The notes under the pieces: generated by a model
Databases searched by the model: none
Seen by the model: only the letters and a program-made list of their open reading frames with translations
What the model was told of the DNA's origin: nothing
Source: Histoplasma ohiense
Taxonomy: Eukaryota; Ascomycota; Eurotiomycetes; Onygenales; Ajellomycetaceae
Reading direction: 5' to 3'
Assembly: GCA_017607445.1 (NCBI GenBank)
Contig: JAEVHH010000004.1
Coordinates: forward strand, 3,348,001 to 3,412,000
Length of the DNA stretch: 64,000 bases
Shown here: positions 57,696-64,000 of the stretch, piece by piece
Numbering within the stretch: position 1 is the stretch's first letter
Layout: the number at the start of each line of letters is the position of its first letter
Translations under genes and position numbers: made by a program

Positions 57696-60600
57696 TGGAA
57701 ATGAGAGTGAGAATGAGGGACGGCGTAAGAGCTACAGATACCTATTAGAAACAAGCTGAGCAAGTGGTTTTTCATCAAAAACGATGATTGTTCCTTGGTC
57801 TCCAGATGATTACTTCGCTGTTTTCATTCGGATTTAATATAATCCGTGAAGCGGTTGGTCATACTCGCTTAGCTATCCCGAGTTGGTTAGCCTTCTGCTG
57901 GCATCCATAAAACTCAGATTCTCAACTTTTCGCTTTTCAAAAGTTTCAATCCAACAAAGATAGCACTGTCAGGACGAAATATGTCAACGTCGTCAAAGTT
58001 GCATCCGGCTTAGGCTGGCGCTAAAATGCTGGCCATATTCATGTCTGTATCCGAAAGCGGAGGATGTTTGCGATCCTAGTATGTATGAGCAAAAATTTGT
58101 TTGCAATTCCTGCATGTTTTTCCCTCCGTTTTCGTGATGATCCAAAATTTATAAGCATAGTTCAACTGAAGATCTCCGGATCCTGAACGACAAACATTTC
58201 CATCTTTCATTTTTCCTGAGCCCCTCGATCATTGACCATTTCTCCCAGCAACAACCAAATTCGCGATCGTTGCTAACTCTGTTGTTGGAACACAGGCTCA
58301 CTTGACTGGGCGGGATTAAGACTCTCGATGGATTGCGCTACTGCATTGCTGCCCAACATTTCCGAACCTTGCGAGGACGACCAGATAGGCGTGACATGGG
58401 TCGGCCAGTGATATTCACGGGTAGCTTCTTGGTGCAAAACATGAAAACCAAATAAATAAATTTTACTTTGCAAACGTAGAAACCGATCCATGTTAAATGG
58501 ACAAAGAGACAAAGCAATTATCCGTGTATTTTTGGACAATAAAACATACACACAGCCTTCATTGTATCACTGAATTTGGATTCCGTCCCTCAAACCTTGT
58601 TGTTTCCCACAGTAAAGAAAAGAAAAGAAAAGAAGAGAAAAGACAAACAAAAAACAGCTTGGCTTGTCAAACTGCTGATGGTTGCGGAAAATCCTACAAG
58701 AGCCAATAATCCAGCGCAGTGATGTGTGATTTGTAGATGCAAGCTGCAGCGCGAATTCACGGGCAAGACATCTCAGGTCGAATCGAATGGCTGCGAAATG
58801 ACGTCTCACACACCGCCAGGCTTCTTCCAAGATACGACCCCACCCAGCTGGTGGTGACCGGCGGTGAGATTGGTGACGGAAACAACAGTCGGGGCGGCGC
58901 ATCGAATGCCACGTCAGTTGGAGTGGGATGACCACAGCCTATGCCTGCCATCGTCCTGCACCGGAACCGCTGCCTGTGCAGCCGCTGCGAAACTGCGCAG
59001 CAAACGACAGCCAGTCGTGCCTATACCACCCTCCGCCACAGGGCACACTTGGTGAGATATCATGCATGGTGCTGTGCTGGCTGCGAGTTGCCCCGCGTCG
59101 GTTTTGCTATTGCTCCCACACAGGCCGCCAGGATGCTGCGGCTGCTGAGCTGGCCAAACCACGCAGCAAACGTGTTAAAGCCAGGGCAAATCCCATTCTC
59201 TTGGGTTTTCTGGCTTGCTTCTGTATTATTTTCCTGAACTCACAAATGGCATTACTACTCTTGTGCTATTCAAACTCCCTTTATCTCTATTGATCTGTTT
59301 GCTCTCAGTCTGCTTCTGATCTTGTCTACTGGACCGGCTGATCCCTTGATGCCCCATTTTAACGCTCTTTGCCCCAGAATTATTGCTACTCTGCTGGTCA
59401 ACAACACCTCGGTGCAAACTCAAGATAGTGCTTTTTTTGTCATTTTCTTTCTCCTGCAACTTGGATAACCATTGTTCGAAAAAAAACATATCTGGCTACA
59501 TTCCCGGGAATTAAATCCACATCTAGGACAAGGACTTTTTTTTTTATTTCTGTTTAAAATTGATCTAGCTTGTCGACCCGTCGAGGATATAGATATTCAA
59601 TTCACTCCAGAACAGCAACATCAGCAAACCTCACTTGGAACTCATCAGGTAGTCCCCTTTATATTTCCTTTCCCCTCCTTTTTCCTTGATTCCTCTGGTC
59701 ATGTACCTTCCAAAATCATGTTTTTCTTTGTTTTGTCATTACGTCTTGAGCGCCATAGCCATACGGACTAGGAGAAGCCTTAGGATTTACCTTCAGCAGC
59801 CTTGATGCCATTTCTCGGAGATTTCACTGGATACATCATTGGGTGCCTATTCTGAGGGCCCAGACCTTCATGTACCCCGGCGATAGCCATCGCGGAGGGG
59901 TGCATGTCGGCTCACACCTTTTGGTGCATAATGTTGTATGTTTCGTCAGCACTCTTGATGAATCTTAGCCTTGATGATGGCCCTCTGGTTTTGAATGCAC
60001 AGCATCTGCAGCTGTCGGCATGCCGGTAAATCTAATGCAGTTGTTAGTACCTGGTGTGGTTGGTGGGGACACCAGTGAAATGCTCTGTTGTTGAACCGAA
60101 GATCCAGCCTTCAGTAGGTAAAGTTATCCGACCTGGGGACGCCAACTTGATACTGTCCGCTTTGTCCAATACAGTCTCTTTGTCTTCTGGTCCTTCAATG
60201 TGATATTGGCCGTTTCATTCCTGGGATTTTCCATAATATAGGAGTGCTTATTTCGCAGCTCACCGTTGCTCGCGGTTATGCTTGCGCCTGGATGAAGAGC
60301 AGATAATGTACCACAGCTGTTACCCATAAATGATTTATCAGAATTGTCAAGCCATGGATGCCGGATATTACTTGCAGTGAGAATGCTACGATCAACTTCG
60401 GAACCAGTCCTAGAACATTGTCCATTAGGCTCCTGCCTGGTATTCCGGAGGATATTTTATAATGATGTTTTTTTTTCTTTTTTCTTTTCTTTTCCTTCCT
60501 TCAGATGGCATATTTCCATTCCGGATTGACCTAGTCGCGACCAACGGATCGTTCAATAGAAATGCTCGTGCGTCGACCCGAAATGGACTACACTTCGACT

Positions 60601-60865
60601 TTTATCACCTGGATCACGCCCATGGACCTGGCAACGAATGATTGCAGCAGATGTCTGGTGGGTGTTCATAACTCAAAATTATCATGGTCCACAAGCTAAC
60701 GCCGTCATAGGCTTTTCCCTCAGAGTTCTTGGATCCAGGATCATCGCTCTTTCTTTCACGCTTTGATGTTTCTTTACGAGTTCTATATGGAGTTATAGGC
60801 TGTTGTGCTTCAAATTGACGTAATACTAACTCCTATGTGTATTAGTTCTTTGGGAGGGTACAGCC
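57696..60865. other. Long upstream region of the C2H2 regulator
   Basis: About 3.2 kb with no supported gene. A GC-rich block lies at about 58740-59170 among AT-richer sequence. A long pyrimidine tract at about 60467-60505, ending CTTCAG, looks like a 3' splice site and suggests a spliced 5' leader for the gene starting at 60866. Confidence 0.45.
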
Positions 60866-62789
60866 ATGTCCACCAAAACAATTACCAGCCCTCCAAGGGT
60901 TTCGATAACAAAGAGATCTTATAAAATAAAGGCGCCATATGTACCCAAACTTTCCACTGGACAGGATTGCTCTCAACCATCTTCTGCCATGGCCCATGAT
61001 GAGGAATTCCATTCGCAGGATGCATTTTCTTTCTCTCCTTTATGCGGTTCTAGCAGTCTACCAGATAACAGCCAATGGCCATACCTGAGCTCAAATTCCA
61101 GTACTACAAGCGATGCTACAGATGAATCGTTTGAAACAGGCTCGATGCCAGTAACGGAACCAGATATCACCAATTCCCAGGAGTTTACATTTACTTCTTA
61201 CTCTCATCCAGTGATATCAGGGCATATCAGTTCTTTGGACCACCCTACGAGCTATTCCTCATTGTCTGATGTCCATGATTTGTCTGATGCGACAGATTCA
61301 GGAAACAGTCCTCACCTGGCATTCAGCAGTTCCCAAGGATACCAGCCCAGCTTATCTTCCGTCTTTTGTTTCACTTTTGATAATGCCCGCTCTCAGCCCA
61401 ATGACTCCCATGGCTGCGACCTAGAGGACACAAAGCAAATGCGACTTGAATCCCAGGATATTGCAAGATCTGAAATGTTTGGTGATGCTCGCTCATACGA
61501 CCATATGTCAATGGATACCGATGGATTTTCCTTGGGTGGCGCGAACCAAGTGCCTGATATTTTCCACCATGGTCCGATCACCCCGCCCCTGACTGAGGGA
61601 AGCAGCGATGCCTCTGTATCCTCGTCATGTTCACAAGACAGCTACGCTCCATTTTCTGGGCACGATGATCCTATGTTTACCGACATCCCAACCTCCGTTT
61701 CCCCCCAACGTTTCAACCTCCGTGATCCCATTTGTCGTTTTACTACACAAGAACAGGATTTCAATAGGTAAAATGACGAACAATCTCCTTTTATTAGCTT
61801 ACCTACTTCTCATGTTGTCGACTCTTTGATGCTAATTTGTCACGCGGGTTAGAACCGTTAGGCCTTCGAAGCACACCCAACGACCACTGCTATCAGCTGC
61901 TGAACCTCAGAAACGAAAAGAGGACCAAAAGATATATTCCCATTCTATTGGACAAAATCCGAGCTTTAAGGATGCCCAGGAGACAAGGAACCCTAGAGAC
62001 CATGACTATTATTCCCTACCAACACAGGCCGATGGGAAATACCATTGCCCCTTTGAGAACGACGAGAAGCCTTGTTCTCACCCACCAACCACACAAAAAT
62101 GCGGTTACCAGTAAGTGCCCTTCGCTTTCCAGCAAACATGTATTCACGACTAACGGATACCTCATAGTAAATATCTTGATTCGCATTTGAAGCCATACCG
62201 CTGCAAGGTCAGCCAATGCGTGGATGCTCATTTTTCTTCCAATGCTTGCCTCTTCCGCCATGAACGAGAAGCACATGGAATGCATGGCCATGGAGAGAAT
62301 CCCCATCTCTGCCATTTCTCCACCTGCGAACGGTCCGTCCCGGGAAATGGATTCCCCCGCCGGTGGAATCTTCATGACCATATGAAACGAGTCCATGATT
62401 ACTCTTCGTCGGAGAGAGTTAGCTCTCCTGAACAGTCACCAGTTGACGGCCAGCAACCAAAGAAGAAGGATTCTACAGTCCGTAGGAGAAAAGGAGCCAA
62501 AGCAACAACTATGAAAAGAGTCCGATCATCTCCAACACAATCATCTAGTCTAACCAAGGCTGCCCAAACGCAGGCTCAGCAAGGACAACAACTCCAAAAT
62601 GCTGAGCGGAACTACTATAACTGCCTTGCGCGTCTTCAAGAAGATTTGAACAACATCAACCCACAGGATCCTGGTCTGCATGACAAGGCCAATGCCAGTT
62701 TGCAGGAACTCCATACGCTTGCCCTGAATTACCGTTGCATTCGGGCTAGCCAGGCTGCAAATGAGCGATCCCCAGGGTATTCTCGATGA
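60866..62789 (+). CDS. Fungal C2H2 zinc-finger transcription factor
   Basis: Exons are 60866-61767, 61853-62110 and 62168-62789, giving 593 residues. The N-terminal 300 residues are Ser/Thr/Asp-rich and probably an activation region. The DNA-binding part begins around residue 370: YHCPFENDEKPCSHPPTTQK, then HKYLDSHLKPYRCK, then FSSNACLFRHEREAHGMHGH and NGFPRRWNLHDHMKRVH. This spacing is that of a conserved filamentous-fungal C2H2 group with degenerate first and last fingers. A basic stretch (KKKDSTVRRRKGAKATTMKR) and a C-terminal helix region (LQNAERNYYNCLARLQEDLN) follow. Nuclear regulator; targets unknown. Intron 1 has two in-frame acceptors 9 nt apart (exon start 61853 or 61862). The start ATG follows CAGCC. 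Confidence 0.88.
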
Positions 62790-64000
62790 CTGGAGGCCAT
62801 TAAAATCGATGGGCTTCCCAGTTGACCCAGGGCAACCTTTTTTAACCAATGCGGATTTTGGAATCGCACTTGTAAATGTTGATTTTTTGGGGGGTATTCG
62901 CTTCCACTTTTGACGCCCCTTGGTATGAGTTTCAATATTCTTCGCAATTTTGTGTGGGTTTATTTTCCACGACAGCATAGACATGCCTGCAAGATGTGGG
63001 AATTCCACAAACCCTATTTTTTGCATGGATTTATCTTTCTGTTAACCAAAAATGGATGGGCCAATTGCTCACACGATAGATTGCCACCAAACAGCCCATG
63101 GACATGTTCTTTGGAAATTGGAACAATTTTCCTCCCTCCCAACTCACCTTGGAGCAGCTCTGGTTGGATACATATCTTCGAATTTTGCATTCTGCTTCTT
63201 ATCGTGTTCATTTTACCTGCTTGTTTTTCTCTTGCACTTACTCTTCGTTTATCCGTTGTTATTCTTGATATTTGTTTTATGCCACTTTTGTTTTGTTATA
63301 CATATATCTATACCACAGTCCCTAGGGCATCGGGACCTGTTTTGGACACATGGAAGATGGATCCGGCTGTACTGATTATTTGATTTGATTTCTCCTCTCC
63401 TTGTTATTTCTTGCATGTTGGGAATATTTTAGAACCTTGGGAGCGCCATTCAAACTGGCCCAACAACAACTTTATGGAATGTGCACATGGCATAGGAGGA
63501 CTCGTGCTAAGATGTTTGTTTCTTTTTTTCTTCGTTGTGTTGCTTCTATTTACTTTTTTCATTTGCTGCTGCTTTTCTTGTATTGACTTTGATGACTATG
63601 ACGAATGACTTGTTAATGACCTGTCACGCCTTGATTTTACTGCGCAGAACAGAAAAACCAAGACAGATACATAGCTTAACCTTTTGTGTGTGTTATTCCC
63701 TTTATATCCCTCTTGCTTTTTCAAAGAAAATGGGAGAAGTGTTTTCTCTCTCACACACACATATTTAACATTTGTGCTGTTAGTTGACGTGTGTCTACTA
63801 TGCTTCATCTCAGCTTCTCATACTTTATGTCGCGAACGGGAGGCGTTCTGATTATTCGAGTATCCATTTTCCCTTCGAATTATTTTCTTTATCTACTTCA
63901 TCGCTTTATATCTCTCTTGCCTGACTAAAGCTAGCCAGCTGACAAGGCCATGGAAAAGCTAACTGCCCATTGTGTATCGAGAAGGGTCTAATTGTACCCT
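62790..64000. other. 3' flank of the C2H2 gene to the window end
   Basis: T-rich sequence with short Phe/Leu-rich frames that reflect base composition. A CA repeat lies near 63751-63762. No gene is supported. Confidence 0.5.

Noticed and set aside
59490..59530. tRNA-like stretch
   Set aside because: Some bases resemble a T-arm, but no acceptor stem or A box can be folded around it.
62910..63383. 157-codon frame after the C2H2 gene
   Set aside because: Phe/Leu/Cys-rich reading of T-rich 3' sequence with no conserved block.

Overview
The window is nuclear DNA of a filamentous ascomycete. Genes carry one to five short introns (about 50-145 nt, with GT...AG ends and CTAAC-type branch points). 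The protein set is typical of Eurotiomycetes: HET-C2 glycolipid-transfer protein, TrpY/Yvc1 channel, Fta1 kinetochore protein, Pep7/Vac1 with FYVE fingers, Imp2, and a fungal-only C2H2 regulator. I lean towards Onygenales, but that is an inference from overall protein character and not from a diagnostic marker.

Layout. (1) 1-15.4 kb: the 5' end of a minus-strand gene leaves the left edge at 1-167. It is followed by about 15 kb in which I find no convincing gene. (2) 15.4-29.4 kb is dense: a GNAT acetyltransferase and a macro-domain protein diverging from a promoter with stacked GATAAG sites, Imp2, a large PH-domain protein of probable Spo71/Mug56 type, HET-C2, and the ER P5A ATPase Spf1, whose start codon appears to be split by an intron. 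(3) 29.4-36.3 kb: an F-box/ankyrin gene, a possible small spliced gene, and Pep7/Vac1 with a 23-nt microexon. (4) 37.4-45 kb: Yvc1, eIF2-alpha, and a SulP transporter with a STAS domain. (5) 45.9-54.7 kb: a possible small membrane protein, Fta1 (CENP-L), a second GNAT, palmitoyl-protein thioesterase, and an uncharacterised serine-rich protein with the fungal MNWTGGRLQ N-terminus. (6) 54.7-64 kb: gene-poor, with a damaged UstYa/DUF3328-type gene beside a run of 56 A, then a C2H2 regulator with a long upstream region.

The genes do not form one pathway. They are mostly housekeeping functions of membranes and organelles (ER ATPase, vacuolar channel, endosome tether, lipid transfer, lysosomal/vacuolar thioesterase, mitochondrial protease), plus translation, kinetochore and regulatory genes. 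The least ordinary parts are the two gene-poor blocks, the UstYa relic, the split start codon of Spf1, and several unrecognised reading frames.

Exon boundaries were set by reading splice signals and checking phase by hand. Every multi-exon model below adds up to a whole number of codons unless stated otherwise.
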